Source of the DNA: Corythucha ciliata
Taxonomy: Eukaryota; Arthropoda; Insecta; Hemiptera; Tingidae
Assembly: GCA_038030265.1 (NCBI GenBank)
Contig: CM075937.1
Coordinates: 10,168,001 to 10,232,000 of the forward strand
Length of the DNA stretch: 64,000 nucleotides
Direction of reading: 5' to 3'
Shown here: one piece after another, positions 44,018 to 54,671 of the stretch
Numbering within the stretch: the first letter of the stretch is position 1
Layout: each line of letters starts with the position of its first letter
The notes under the pieces: model-generated
Seen by the model: the letters and a program-made list of their open reading frames with translations, nothing else
Told to the model about the DNA's origin: nothing
The model's database searches: none
Made by a program: the position numbers and the translations under genes

Positions 44018-44435
44018 ATGAGTTGTAAAAAGTGTGATGATGAAATCTCCCCCAAGAAAAAAGTTATTTGTTGTGGGTGTACCGGACAATTTCACCATAA
44101 GTGCACTCCTTTTGGGTCTTTCCCAAATTTTAAGAAGGAAAATCCGAAAAAATCTGCGTGGAACTATCTGTCCCGAATCTAATTCGGATAGGAAAATCTA
44201 CATTAATGACAGACTGAGCAAGGAAATAAGCCATTTGTTTTGGCTAACAAGAATGTTTGCCAGATCATACAACTATCGATATGTATGGACTAATAATGGT
44301 GTTATTTTCATGAAAAAAATTGAAGGTGCTGAATACACTGTTGTTCGTAGTCCAGCCCAGTTGCTGGGAATGGATACGGATTGCAAGTTAAAATATTTTA
44401 GGTTCGTTCGTTTGTCGTTCAGTGCAGTTCGATAA
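44018..44435 (+). pseudogene. Deleted LINE ORF1: half PHD finger joined to FP-type C-terminus
   Basis: The ATG at 44018 opens a zinc finger of PHD type (CKKCDDEISPKKKVICCGC, then FHHKC). After a frame change near 44150 comes a segment resembling the C-terminal domain shared by LINE ORF1 proteins and baculoviral FP proteins (KIYINDRLSKEISHLFWLTR, then YRYVWTNNGVIFMKK, SPAQLLGMD). The middle of a normal ORF1 is missing, so this looks like an internally deleted LINE relic. No RT is nearby on this strand. Confidence 0.6.
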
Positions 44436-44871
44436 GTCCGGGATTGACGTCATTTTCGAAAAGCAAACGAACGCTTTTCGTGCAAATGGCTAACCTAACG
44501 ATAACAAAATCGTTACCTTTATAACTTTATTCCAGCTTCCCAGACAGAAATGTTGACAAAAGGTAATTATAGAGCAGGTTATAGCATCTCGAGCAGCAAG
44601 CTCCTCCTAATTTTTCAGTGTAGATAGTGCTGCACTGACCAGTCCGAGGTTTGACAAACGAACGCTTTCAGTGAAGTTCGGGATTACAAAAGAGAGCTCG
44701 CTTTTCGGACTCTTCGTGCAGTCCAGAGCAATTCCTCATCGATAAACAAGGCTGAAGGTGTGAGTATTTTTGTATCTGATTTGATCGGATTGCAAAATGT
44801 TATAGTAGACCCTTTGAATTCATGTAACTCCATGCAGGTTTCTTTTCTGATGATTCTGATTCTGGTGTATA
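44436..44871. other. Non-coding tail after the ORF1 relic
   Basis: The motif GTTCG-TTTG/CAAACGAACG recurs near 44405, 44466 and 44656 in both orientations, perhaps remains of a small inverted-repeat element. No gene seen. Confidence 0.35.
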
Positions 44872-45399
44872 AAGCTCGCCACTCACGTGCAGTTTTAACT
44901 GACAGTTTGAACTGAACAGTCTAAAACTGACGGTCTAAACTGCACGTGATTGGGCATTTCGTCTCAGTTAAAGTGAATTGCACAGTTAAACTGTACAGTT
45001 CTCAGTTCAATTGCCAATACCACGTGTCTGTTTTTGACCTACAGGTAGAAAAAGAAGTGGAGGGAGCTAAATGCATTATTCGTGAAGACGGAAGGATAAG
45101 CTCAAGACGCTTAACGTTGAAATCGCACGATTCCCGTCCCTTACGATGGGATGGGGCCCAATGGTTCCTCACTGAAGTTCTTTGAACGATTGAAGATTGT
45201 CGTTTTTTAGTATTCAAAGATTTTTTATAACTGCACAAATTAAACCGAGAACGGCAAGACGGTCCTGCTCATTCGAATCCATTATGTTAACTGAAATTGA
45301 ACTGTACGTGTGTGGGGGACTGAACTGAACAGTCCAAACTGACAGTTTAAACTGTGAAGTTTGAACTGACAGTTCAAACTGCACGTGAGTGGCCGGCTT
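44872..45399. mobile_element. 528-bp inverted-repeat element with AACTGACAGTT arrays
   Basis: The ends AAGCTCGCCACTCACGTGCA (44872) and TGCACGTGAGTGGCCGGCTT (to 45399) are inverted copies with two mismatches. Inside both ends, AACTGACAGTTTGAACTG-type motifs recur in both orientations. The interior has an open stretch (about 45045-45185) preceded by an acceptor-like CTACAG. TSD unclear. No superfamily assigned. Confidence 0.7.
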
Positions 45400-45414
45400 A
45401 AGTCCCACGTATTA

Positions 45415-46128
45415 TGTACTTCACCTATCCACGAGAAGTTTACGATTTTTCACATGTTGTTTTTCTTTGTAAAAATATGAATTAATAAAAAAGTTAATGT
45501 TCAACCACAAAAATATAAAACTGACGACGAGGAGGCCAACGACAAGGGCAAGACGTCAAGGCGAGCCTTCTTTTTCAGAGAGCATTCCTCATGCTTAAAA
45601 CAGCCCTTATGAATGCTTTTATACTAACTCATTACAATCCTGAACTTCCCCTGGTTGTTGCGGCAGATGCTTCTTCAGTGGGCGTGGGGTGCTGCCTTTT
45701 ACAGCGGTTCCCAGATTCGACTGAGAAACCTATAATGTACGCCTTCAAAACGCTAAGACGGAACCTGGCTATTCGCTTGGGGAGAAAGTTGAGAACAACG
45801 CTGTCACTTCTTCAGCCAGGGAAAAAACCGTTACGAACGCACGCACCAAGAAACTTGAAGACTTTCAGCGTGGGAGAACGAATTTACGCTCGCGATTACC
45901 GAAGCAAACAAACGCTCTGGAAGGAAGGAAAGATACCTAAGGTTCTTGGAAAAAACACCTGGCTGGTGATTCTGACGGAGGGTGGCCGAGAGGTAAAAAA
46001 GCATGGGGATCAGCTACGAAAAACAGACTAGAAGGGGAGATAAATAATGTACTTCACCTACCTACGAGAAGTTTCTATTTTTCACATGTTGTTTTTCTTT
46101 GTAAAAATAACAATTAATAAGAAGGTTA
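45415..46128 (+). mobile_element. Internally deleted gypsy copy 4 with both LTRs
   Basis: TGTACTTCACCTA-starting LTR sequence occurs at 45415-45517 (5' LTR, cut short) and at 46048-46128 (3' LTR), the latter right after a polypurine tract (AGAAGGGGAGATAAA). The 3' LTR resumes at 52192-52285 beyond the CACTA-like insertion: 45484-45515 is contiguous while the 3' copy is split. Only about 500 bp of internal sequence remain. Confidence 0.75.
45591..46031 (+). pseudogene. Gypsy copy 4 pol relic: RNase H start fused to integrase tail
   Basis: The frame is open for 146 codons. It begins in the RT-RNase H boundary (FILTHYNPELPLVVAADASS with the RNase H Asp, then VGVGCCLLQRF), jumps near codon 52, and ends in the integrase C-terminal barrel (KTFSVGERIYARDYRSKQTL, NTWLVILTEGGREVKKHGDQ). 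The deletion is in frame, so a fused polypeptide is still readable, but it lacks all catalytic cores. Confidence 0.75.
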
Positions 46129-46199
46129 CCCCAAGTAGCACTTGCACGTCCCTCGGATATTCCTCTTGCAGATTGGAATATTCGTAGGATTAGGAAACA

Positions 46200-46480
46200 A
46201 TATCCCTAGATATTCCTGGAATATGCTATTGAGTTCCAAATGGGACAGAATATTAATATGCGCGTAATATTCAAAATGGATATTCCCTTGGAATATTCTC
46301 AGAGAATATTTCTTGGGTGTCCCTATTAATATCCTATGGGGGTCCTCTGGGAATATTCCCTTAGTATTCTCCGGGAATATTCCCTCACTATTCTCTGGGA
46401 ATATTCCATGAGTGTCTTCTGTGAATATTCCTTGAATGTCCTCTGGGAATATTCTCAAAGAGTCTTCAGGTGATATTCCC
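46200..46480. repeat. Subterminal GGAATATTCC tandem repeats, left end
   Basis: Units such as CTGGGAATATTCCATGAGTG recur at 24-bp spacing (clear at 46395-46465). The self-complementary core is repeated in the right subterminal region (52015-52175). Such arrays are the binding platform for CACTA-type transposition proteins. They create a spurious minus-strand open frame with an eight-residue repeat. Confidence 0.8.
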
Positions 46481-47099
46481 GGCTCCACACATGCGGTTAT
46501 CGGCAAACAACGTGCAAAATATTTTTTAATTTTTGGTTGCTCGGTTTCTTGGCAATGCTAGATAGATATTGATTAGTAATTTGCTCGTTATTCGTCAAAC
46601 ACCTCATGTGTGGATCCCTACGAAATATTCTCAACTAAATTGCGAAGCCCCAACGACGGGCTAAAGTGAGCTTATCAAAGTGCCCTTTCTTATGTGTATT
46701 TATCAATACTAAATTGACGTTACGAATATAATTGACTATTTCAAGATAATTGCGTCAAATGATTCGGGCTATATTCCAGTCAATAAGAAGGTATATAGAC
46801 ATGTATAGACCATTTCATGCAGGTTTTCCATTTTCAGCTGTTTTGCGTTGGTTCCTGAAAGAGATTGAAGAACCCTTTTCCAACATTTTACACAGCCTCA
46901 TAAATCAATGATTTTTTAGATATCAATCAACAAGAAGCAACAAATGAAGAATATATTATGACCACCATAATTATTGTGTCGAGAAAGTAGCATCGCGAAA
47001 AAACGTTAAGAAAAAAAAAAGAAAACATAAATCCATTAGGAAAATCGGAAAGAAATCTTGTCATTCCTGTAAAAATTAAAAAGAAGCAAGCTTTATAAT

Positions 47100-48891
47100 T
47101 TAAATAAATATTAAAAAATGAACAATCAAAAAAATTATTACTTCTTGCATCATTGATGGTTCTCCTAGCTCTCCTGGCACTGGTTTATTAAAAGAAGACC
47201 TATTGTTTCTCTCTTTTGCCTTCGACAACCAAATGCTGATTGTCGATTCAATTTCTTTCAGAGTTACTCCAGGATTATTTTTCAATACAGATTCTAACTC
47301 AGTGAAAAAAAATAAAAAATAAATAAAATAAGCAAGGGCTACTACATAATAGGATTTGAGTATTCAATCGTACTTGTGATAGCATCACAGACTTTCAATT
47401 TGTTCAATGGCTTCTTCCCTTTGTGGCCAAGAAGGCTGAAATTCATTGCCACTTTATCGTTAATCACTCTTTTCATAATTCTCTTTACGGAGTCTTTCAC
47501 TCCGTATCCTCCTACAGAACTTAGGTATTTTACCTTGAAAAGAAAAATAACTAATTCAGATAAAAATACGCAAACAAATGAATTTAATAATTATCAGAAT
47601 AATTACAAAGAATACTCACGATTTTATTGAAAATCAAGTCATTTTCCAGTTTGATTGAAATGACCTCCAATTCTTCATCAGAAGATGCCGGAAGGAATTT
47701 CGGAATTGACTCAACATCAGAGCCAACGTGCTCTGACGTGCTCGCCTTGTCTTTCAGCAGGTTAAGAATTTCTGTCTGCATAACGCTTACATTCTCGATA
47801 TTTCTGGCCAATTCGTTCATTTTCGTTTGAACCAACGCAGTTTCATGTTTTTGTTTGATCAAATACGATAAAATTTCAACCAGGCAATCTAAAAAGAAAA
47901 AAAATAAATAGAACGCAAAATTTACGCACTTTTTTCACTGCACCTTGAGAACAGTTAGAGTTAACGGGTTGGTCATTTGTTTGCTTCTTGTTCTTGGTTA
48001 ATTGTCCTTTTTTCGGAAATTCATGAATTAGCTCATCTTTAAAAAGGGGGAATATTGAGGGAGAAATATTGAGAATTCAAACGAAATGAGTATTTTAATT
48101 ATTGATGTACAATGTACATCAGGATCAAATGTGAATTTCACAAGATCTTTCTTTCGGAGCTCACCAAATACTTTATTGCTCCCACTTCCACATGGGACTG
48201 TCGAACTCTTCTTCTGATACAATTCACTCTCAGTAAATTCTTAAGAGGAATTTGATATTATGCGTTATTAGTCAGTCAAGTCACACCTAGGATAAAATAT
48301 AGTAATTTCACCTTGCTTACCTTCTTCAAAGCTTTTGCTATTATCTTTACAAGAAAGTTTTTTTTCTTAGGGGCCCATTGACATCTGGAGTGAACCCATG
48401 GAACAATGAAAAAAGTGGAAATAATTAAAGAACCCAGCTTCAAGTGAATAAGAAGAAATATTCATGCCTGAATAAGTTGTAATTTTACCATGACTGCGAG
48501 GTAGCTTTGGAAAGCCTTCCAAAGATTCTGAACTGGAATCATTGCTGTCCTCATCAGAGACGAAAGTCTTGGGTCTCCTCTTTCTTTTACTAGGAATTTC
48601 TACGGCTCTTTCACACTCCGACATTGAAAGGTCAGACGTGAAACACGCCTGCCTGGCTAACTTGTCGGCTTCACCAAAGTACTTGAATACCGTGTGGGAC
48701 ATCTCGAACGCTGGGAACATTTTCCACGATTCCTCTGGCGACCGGCATTTCTTAATGGCATCCCTGATGAACGGCTCTCTCAAGTGATCGGGATAGAAGC
48801 ACATTTTTTCCCCTTTCACGAACCAAGACGCAGGGACTGCCTCTACTTCGTTCGTTTCAACGAATTTTAAAACAATCCACTCGCAAGACAT
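47100..48891 (-). pseudogene. Transposon partner protein with DUF4806-like domain
   Basis: Multi-exon on the minus strand. The first exon (48891 down) starts MSCEWIVLKFVETNEVEAVP and has ESWKMFPAFE and a basic patch (PSKRKRRPKTF). Later exons include 48222-48028 and 47862-47620 (a coiled-coil-like TKMNELARNIENVSVMQTEI, then KFLPASSDEELEVISIKLEN). After a donor (ATC|GTGAGT) and an acceptor (TTTTCAAG) comes KYLSSVGGYGVKDSVKRIMK and the GHKGKKP motif, then NNPGVTLKEIESTISIWLSKA near 47270-47200. This order is that of DUF4806 proteins found beside such transposases. Role unknown; possibly DNA binding. Intactness was not proven. Confidence 0.65.
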
Positions 48892-49292
48892 TCTGAAATG
48901 TATAATAGATTCCGTTCATTTTTGTATCTTTCATCACGCTACCGTTTGATTTGGTACCTTATAGCGCAGGTTGAAGAAACAAATAGATAACGTTGAGTTA
49001 AAGGAAAGTAGGGAATGCTCATAATTATTATTAAACGGTGGGGGACAATAGCAGCTCAGGCTGATGATAATTAGGAACGACGCTAATAAGAAACTATAAG
49101 AATGAAAAATCTACAAAAATGAATGAATAGGAAGGAAAACAACAACATCTAAAAACAACACCGTAAATCAAGATAAATTGGCATCGGTGTGAATGAGAGG
49201 AAAAACGACAAATCCGTCCATATAAGGAAGTCGAACCAACTTGCAATTTATGTCTTCATAAGGGAAACAACGCAATGAACCCTTATTTTTCA

Positions 49293-51345
49293 CTACAAAA
49301 TTTGTAATTTTGATGAATCACAAGGTTTCAAAAAAAGGCTTGAGATTTCGGAATATTTTGATCCAACAACGACGTAATCCTTAGTGGAGGAGGAATAAGC
49401 AAATTTATCAATTTCAATCACTTCGCCATTTTTTAAGAGGCAACAGGAATCTCGTATAGAACTTGACAACATTGATTCACAAGCCTTTGAGGAGGAGAAG
49501 GAGGATTGGAAGTATCGTCCCTCAAGTTCAAATCCTTCGTAAGTAGGGCGCAAAAATCGAATTTCCGTTGCTTCTTCGCCAGAATTCCGCTTAGCAGTGG
49601 AATTCTGAATTTCAGAGAGTCGTCGAGATATTTGTTGAAGTGGACGATTGCCATTTCTCACGAGCCTGAGCAATTTGTGTAAGAAATTTTCGAAAGGAAA
49701 ATTGCTAAAGGAATCTAGAGGTCCATGATTTCTAGCGTCGTTAGCGCAGAACTACTAGCGTTTTCTAGTTGGTTCATCATATTATCAGCAGGAAGAAGAA
49801 GGTTTGAGAAACTAAGTGGAGCAAATTGTGCATATTGTGAGTTAAATAATGAGCCCCGTATATATTTTTGGCAGCTTCTACAAAATGGCGGAGTAAACTC
49901 TCGGCATAGTCGACTAAGGAAGATTCAAGTTCATTCTTCATTAGCAACCTGATTGCCACGGATAGTGTCATAAAATGTTGATATTTTTGTTTGGAAATGA
50001 CATTTTCTAGAACTATTGGTCCTGTGTATAGAAGGAACTGCCTGAACTCTATGGCCTTCCATCTCTTTACTTCCCTTAGACTTCTTGGTTTACGTGCGAA
50101 ATCCGAAGGCATGAACTTTGCCAAATACTCCAATTTACGAGAGAAAGTATCAATGGCGCCAGCAGATAGTTTGTGGGGTGGTTTACCAAAACACCACGTT
50201 CTGCTAATGAAAGATTTAACGACTCCAAGGCAAACATGATGCATGTAGTCCAGTGGTACGTCATCAATTAAATTAATGCCGGGGATGTCTTCTAATATAG
50301 TGTGGCCAATGTGACGATCTTCGTCCTCTTGAGTTATAAAACTGGTGTGAGTTCTCTTAACAAAGTTTAGATTCGGAAAGCAAATCCGGTCGTGCGAATA
50401 AATGCCTTCCTCTAGACATTTCGTGCAAGAGCTGTACCCAGAGTGGCCCTTGACGTACAAAACTGAAGCCTTTGCTACAGCATCAAGTTATTTTGAAAGG
50501 AACTTTTTTCCCAGAAACCGCTAGCCCGTTATTCGTAAGATACTTAGCTTCCTCGACAAAAGCTTGAAGAAACTCGTTGAAATTGTTTGGTTTTTTGAGT
50601 CCATGGTAAATACCGATAGCAAATACCTCTTTATTCTTCGAGTTTGAATTTATCATGCCAAGAATCGGGTACAATTGGCTACCGCTACTTTTACTCAAAG
50701 GTAGCCCGTCTATGTTGACCGATATATCAATCCGGTCACAAGCTGAGACATTCTTAACCTGCAGTTGTTCAACAACAGCCCTTTCTATTCCAATGTAATG
50801 TAATTGACCTGGATCAATAACCAGGGCAGGCGTTTTTTTTGGAGTTTTCAAAAACGACCTAGGGTCCTTAGGAAGCTGGCTAAAATCAACAGGGACACTT
50901 GTGGAAGATAAAAAATATCCATCAATTCTTTCAAAGCGATATGTCTAATTTGATTCTTGACTGCCCACTGTCTCAGAAGCTCCGCTACATCGACGGGGAA
51001 ATCAGCCAATTGGGTGCACCCAGAATCACAACGATCTTCATTAGGACAGGGAACTTCCGAACAAGACGAACTGACATCATTCAATAAGTCCACAGTTGAG
51101 GCGCTAGAGCATTCGAATGAAGAACCACTACCAGTGGATACCGCAGGACTACTAGCGTTTTCTAGTTGGTTCATCATATTATCAGCAGGAAGAAGAAGGT
51201 TTGAGAAACTAATTGAGTTAGTGACGAAAAATTCTTCATCAGTGGAGCTAGACTGTCTTGCCAGCAGCAGATCGACCTTGGATTCTGTTTCCTGCTTTAC
51301 ACGTCGATAGAAAGTAGAATTTTTCATCTTAGTGGTCCTAGGCAT
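49293..51345 (-). pseudogene. CACTA-like transposase (disrupted)
   Basis: The ATG at 51345 gives a basic start (MPRTTKMKNSTFYRRVKQET), then a Ser-rich stretch. Frame changes near 50910 and 50487 lead through FLKTPKKTPALV, RIDISVNIDGLPLSKSSGSQ (a catalytic-Asp-like region), and a Cys-rich segment (VKGHSGYSSCTKC). DVPLDYMHHVCLGVVKSF and RWKAIEFRQFLLYTGPIVL are hallmark segments of this transposase group. THNMHNLLHL is interrupted by a 71-bp duplicate of an upstream exon part (49745-49815). The C-terminus resumes with GPLDSFSNFPFENFLHKLLR and ends at 49293. It would cut and paste the element if intact; it is not. Confidence 0.75.
49745..49815. repeat. 71-bp templated duplication inside the transposase
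   Basis: The block is the same as 51142-51212 in the first exon of the same gene, with one difference, in the same orientation. It breaks the coding sequence between HNLLHL and the downstream GPLDSF segment. Confidence 0.9.
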
Positions 51346-52014
51346 CCTGACTGATTTCTACAAACTGCAACATTTTATCACCTATGAATTAACTAAACGG
51401 CAAACCAATGTAGGTGTACGAAGCAGTTACCACTGAAAGGTCCGGATTATTCACGAGTTACCCGACCGGTGGATTTTTGAATACCGAAATCAGAAAAGTA
51501 AAAGTGCTGTTTACGGCGATTTTCAGTCAAGAAACTAAGAAGTTTGGTGGTTATTCAGGATACTCCCTATTTTACGCTTAAGTTCTAACCCATTAAACTT
51601 CCTCATTCACAGAAATCAAAAGAATTTAGCTCAATCGAAAACGTACATCTTGTTAAGCTCATGATTTTGTATTGACTTATTAGAGTTTTTAGATAAGGAA
51701 AGGTAAGTGTGCAAGTATTAAAAAGGCAATGGTGGATTCCAGAGTCACCTTTCAATTTACCTCCACAAGTGCACGCACAGGTATAGTTTTTTAAATATAA
51801 TATGTGATAGTAAATACTTACTTTAGATGCGGAAAGGAACAATTCTACGCGTCTAGAAGACCAGGGAGTCGTTTTCACTATTCGCACTTCTCACAGATAG
51901 AATTACAGAAAAAAAGTTACTAAAAAATAGAATTAGAAATTCACACCCCCTCCATTCAACACATGCATCCAAATTTAAAATAATAATATAGAAAAATGAC
52001 TTTTTCCTCTCATT
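51346..52014. other. 5' region of the CACTA-like element
   Basis: Promoter-side sequence of the transposase gene. A minus-strand open frame at 51603-51887 has no recognised domain. Subterminal repeats begin near 52015. Confidence 0.4.
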
Positions 52015-52191
52015 AGAATATGCCAGGAATATTCTAGAAAGCTAATCCATGGCACTTGGTAGTTCATAGAATATTCAGTGTAGAATGGAAATATTCTGAA
52101 TATTCCCTGCACGTTTCATCAAACATCGGAATATTCAGGAGATAGATAGCACCTTTTGAGAATATTCCTTGGAGATGCTGTGCTAGTTGGG

Positions 52192-52285
52192 AATGTTCAA
52201 CCACAAAATATAAAACCACGATAGGGACACGGATGCATTTGTACAAAGTCTAAGTGCTTACTTGGTAAGTCTAAATAAATGTAGT
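52192..52285 (+). repeat. Right half of the gypsy copy 4 3' LTR
   Basis: Starts AATGTTCAACCACAAAATAT, continuing the 5' LTR sequence at 45498-45515 at the exact point where the left half stops at 46128. The edge with the following LINE is near 52285. Confidence 0.7.
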
Positions 52286-52302
52286 TATCAAATTTTTTGT
52301 GG

Positions 52303-52514
52303 TGATACCAATGTAGATATATTGGTGATAATATACCTACTATTTAAATGTTCTGTATGAATTTGGATTGTATCGGCTATTAGCGGTTATACTAGAATTA
52401 GTGGCAGTAGTAAATCCTGTTTTGATCACATGTTCGTAAAAGGCCCAGAATCTGCGGAGTGTTTCGGTTTCGTTTTGGATGCTAATTTATCACGGACCAC
52501 TTACCGGTAGCTTT
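52303..52514 (+). pseudogene. LINE endonuclease C-terminal half
   Basis: Starts with GDTNVDIL (the GD-N endonuclease motif). After a stop come VSAISGYTRISGSSKSCFDH and FVKGPESAECFGFVLDANLS, the usual end of a CR1-group endonuclease. The next expected motif (DHLPV) is damaged and lies at the hAT-like insertion. Confidence 0.75.
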
Positions 52515-54671
52515 TAGTGATGCACGAGACCGAGACGAGACTTGAGTGGTCTCAGTCTCGGTCTCGCTCATGAAAAGTCGGTCTCGGTCTCGAAAGTCTC
52601 GGTCTCGTCTCGAAAAGTTAAAGGCGCGAATTCAAAGTATGTGTGATATTAGTGACGAGTGATCCTATTCTCGCCTCAATGATTACATATGACGACGATA
52701 GATGAATTTATACTTTGCTTTCCTTCCTTGGTGGCTCGTGGCACGAAGGGAGATAAGTGATACACTACTGATTAATGACTAAAGAGCTTTGTAATTGCCC
52801 CAAAATAGAATCGTGCCTTGAATTGAAAGCGGTGTCGAGTTTGATGATAGTGGCCCAACGCAAAATTATGGTACCCTTGCACTAAGCAGCCTGGCCGCGG
52901 CAGCCAGTTGGCTGCTGTGCAGATGGGCTTGTCCTAGTGGCTGCCCCAGCCTGGAAATCTTTGATGCCTAGTGCGCGGGCAACCATAGGTTGCATTGTAT
53001 TTCACCTGCCCCCCGGGAACCCTAACCCATTTTTTTATTACGATACCTAGGCATGAAGGAGCTTTTAACGAACGAGACACGATGTCTGTGACACGAGACG
53101 AAGTCGAGTGCCATCATCGGTAGAGTTTGTAGTGCGATTATACGCCTCAGGATCGTACGCTTTTTTTTACCTTCGATCGTTCAAAGCCTTTTAAAGTCAA
53201 TTAGTTAATTATATAATTTAAGGGTTCCGTTAAGTCTCCCATTTGCCACACAACTTCATTCCAGAGAAATAAAAAAGAAGAAACAAAAGAAGCGCGTAAG
53301 ATGAAAGCGGGCTTCCCTGCCTCAATTCTTCCACAACTCACCAACATAATCAACTGACTCCACTCATCCTTCACCCATCATTCATCGTGCTTAAAGACCT
53401 ACTTTACACACGCGGTGTGGTAAAGAGTTAACTCATTTACAGTGAACTCTTTACCGCACGGCGTGTGTAAAGTAGGTCTTTACGCACGATGAACGTCAGC
53501 TCAAACACTTCTTTAAGAATGATCTTAGGAATAATAGATTATACGCCTAGGCAAGAAAGCGATTTTTTCGAGGCCGAAAGAAAGAATTGGACGGGCGAGG
53601 CGTAGCCCCCGCCCCCTCCAAACCCCAAAATCACTTTTTTGACGCGGTGTGTATAGTATTTTTTTATTAAAACATGGGCTGATTTTTTGGGTCACGGCGA
53701 TAAAGTGAAAGTTTTATCCTCTTGGCTCTAAAATAATCAGTTGTTTTTAAAAAAATAGTATCTTACACATTATAACGAGACACGCAAGTGCCATTTTACT
53801 TGCGACTACGTTGTTTGGCTGGCGAGGCAAAGCCGAGTCGGCTAAATGAATACGAGCAAGTGAATTGAGGTATGCACGATATTTTTCACGAGACAAGTGA
53901 AATAATAGTATATTTCACAACAAGTGAGGGAAGTGGAGTTTTACCTGCGAGTTGTGTTTGGCTCACGAGGCGGGGTCGAGTGAACTAAAAACAACTAGCC
54001 GAGTGAAAGCTTCTTCCTCACGAGTTGTGGATATTATTTTTCGCACGACCAACAGGTTTAATTGTCTTTCCTGCAAGTGTTCGGAGGCAAGGGTACGCTA
54101 ATTGAATACAGAACTTTTTTTCACTTTCCTTCACTAGTGAGTGAAAGCCTTCCTGTTTCCTTCGCTTTCGAGGGAAAATGTGAAATTATTGGCATTCTGC
54201 CTTAATTTGCTTCACTAGTGAGTGAAAAAAATACAATTTTTTCACCTAGCTCATCTTTTCAAGTAAAAATCAACTTCCCTGTTGAGGTACCTGTCGAAGG
54301 GGAAGTATCACTTCCCTCCGTGATCGTGTGAAAACCATCATGTATAATTCGTGAAAGAAGAAGAAATATGCGTGTTTCCAACGATAATGTTACAAAAAGT
54401 AATAAGATAATATGTGCGTTGGGTGGGGGGGGGGGATATGTCCACCCCTTGGATCCACCACATCCCGTAGGCCCATAACACAATAGCCGTCTCGGCATGA
54501 AACAAGGTCATTTCATTGTTAAAATGTTCTGTATTCATAAATGAGCCATCATTTTTTCTTCTTCATTCTTTTAATTCCGAGACCGAGACCAGTCTCGGTC
54601 TCGGCTCGAGACCAGAAAACTTGGTCTCGGTCTCGCACCAGAAATGATGGTCTCGGTCTCGTGCATCACTA
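52515..54671. mobile_element. hAT-like non-autonomous element, copy 2
   Basis: Ends TAGTGATGCACGAGACCGAG and CTCGTGCATCACTA, flanked by TAGCTTT (52508-52514 and 54672-54678). GGTCTCGGTCTC arrays lie at both ends and the long hairpin is at 53392-53492. It lacks the 254-bp MITE and the Jockey LINE of copy 1, so it is the reference for those empty sites. No coding capacity. Confidence 0.9.

Larger units (their letters stand above)
46130..52191 (-). mobile_element. 6.06-kb CACTA/EnSpm-like transposon with two genes
   Basis: The inverted ends CCCAAGTAGCAC (46130-46141) and GTGCTAGTTGGG (52180-52191) differ at one position. The flanks are two halves of one gypsy LTR (compare 45484-45515), so the insertion is proved; a TSD of at most 1-3 bp is possible but not resolved. 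Both subterminal regions are dense in GGAATATTCC palindromes. It encodes a multi-exon transposase (49293-51345) and a DUF4806-type partner (47100-48891), both minus strand. The family call rests on protein resemblance and on subterminal repeats; the ends are not CACTA. Confidence 0.75.

Noticed and set aside
46126..46506. Minus-strand open frame with a repeating eight-residue GIFPED-type motif
   Set aside because: It is the translation of the 24-bp subterminal repeats of the CACTA-like element, not a gene.
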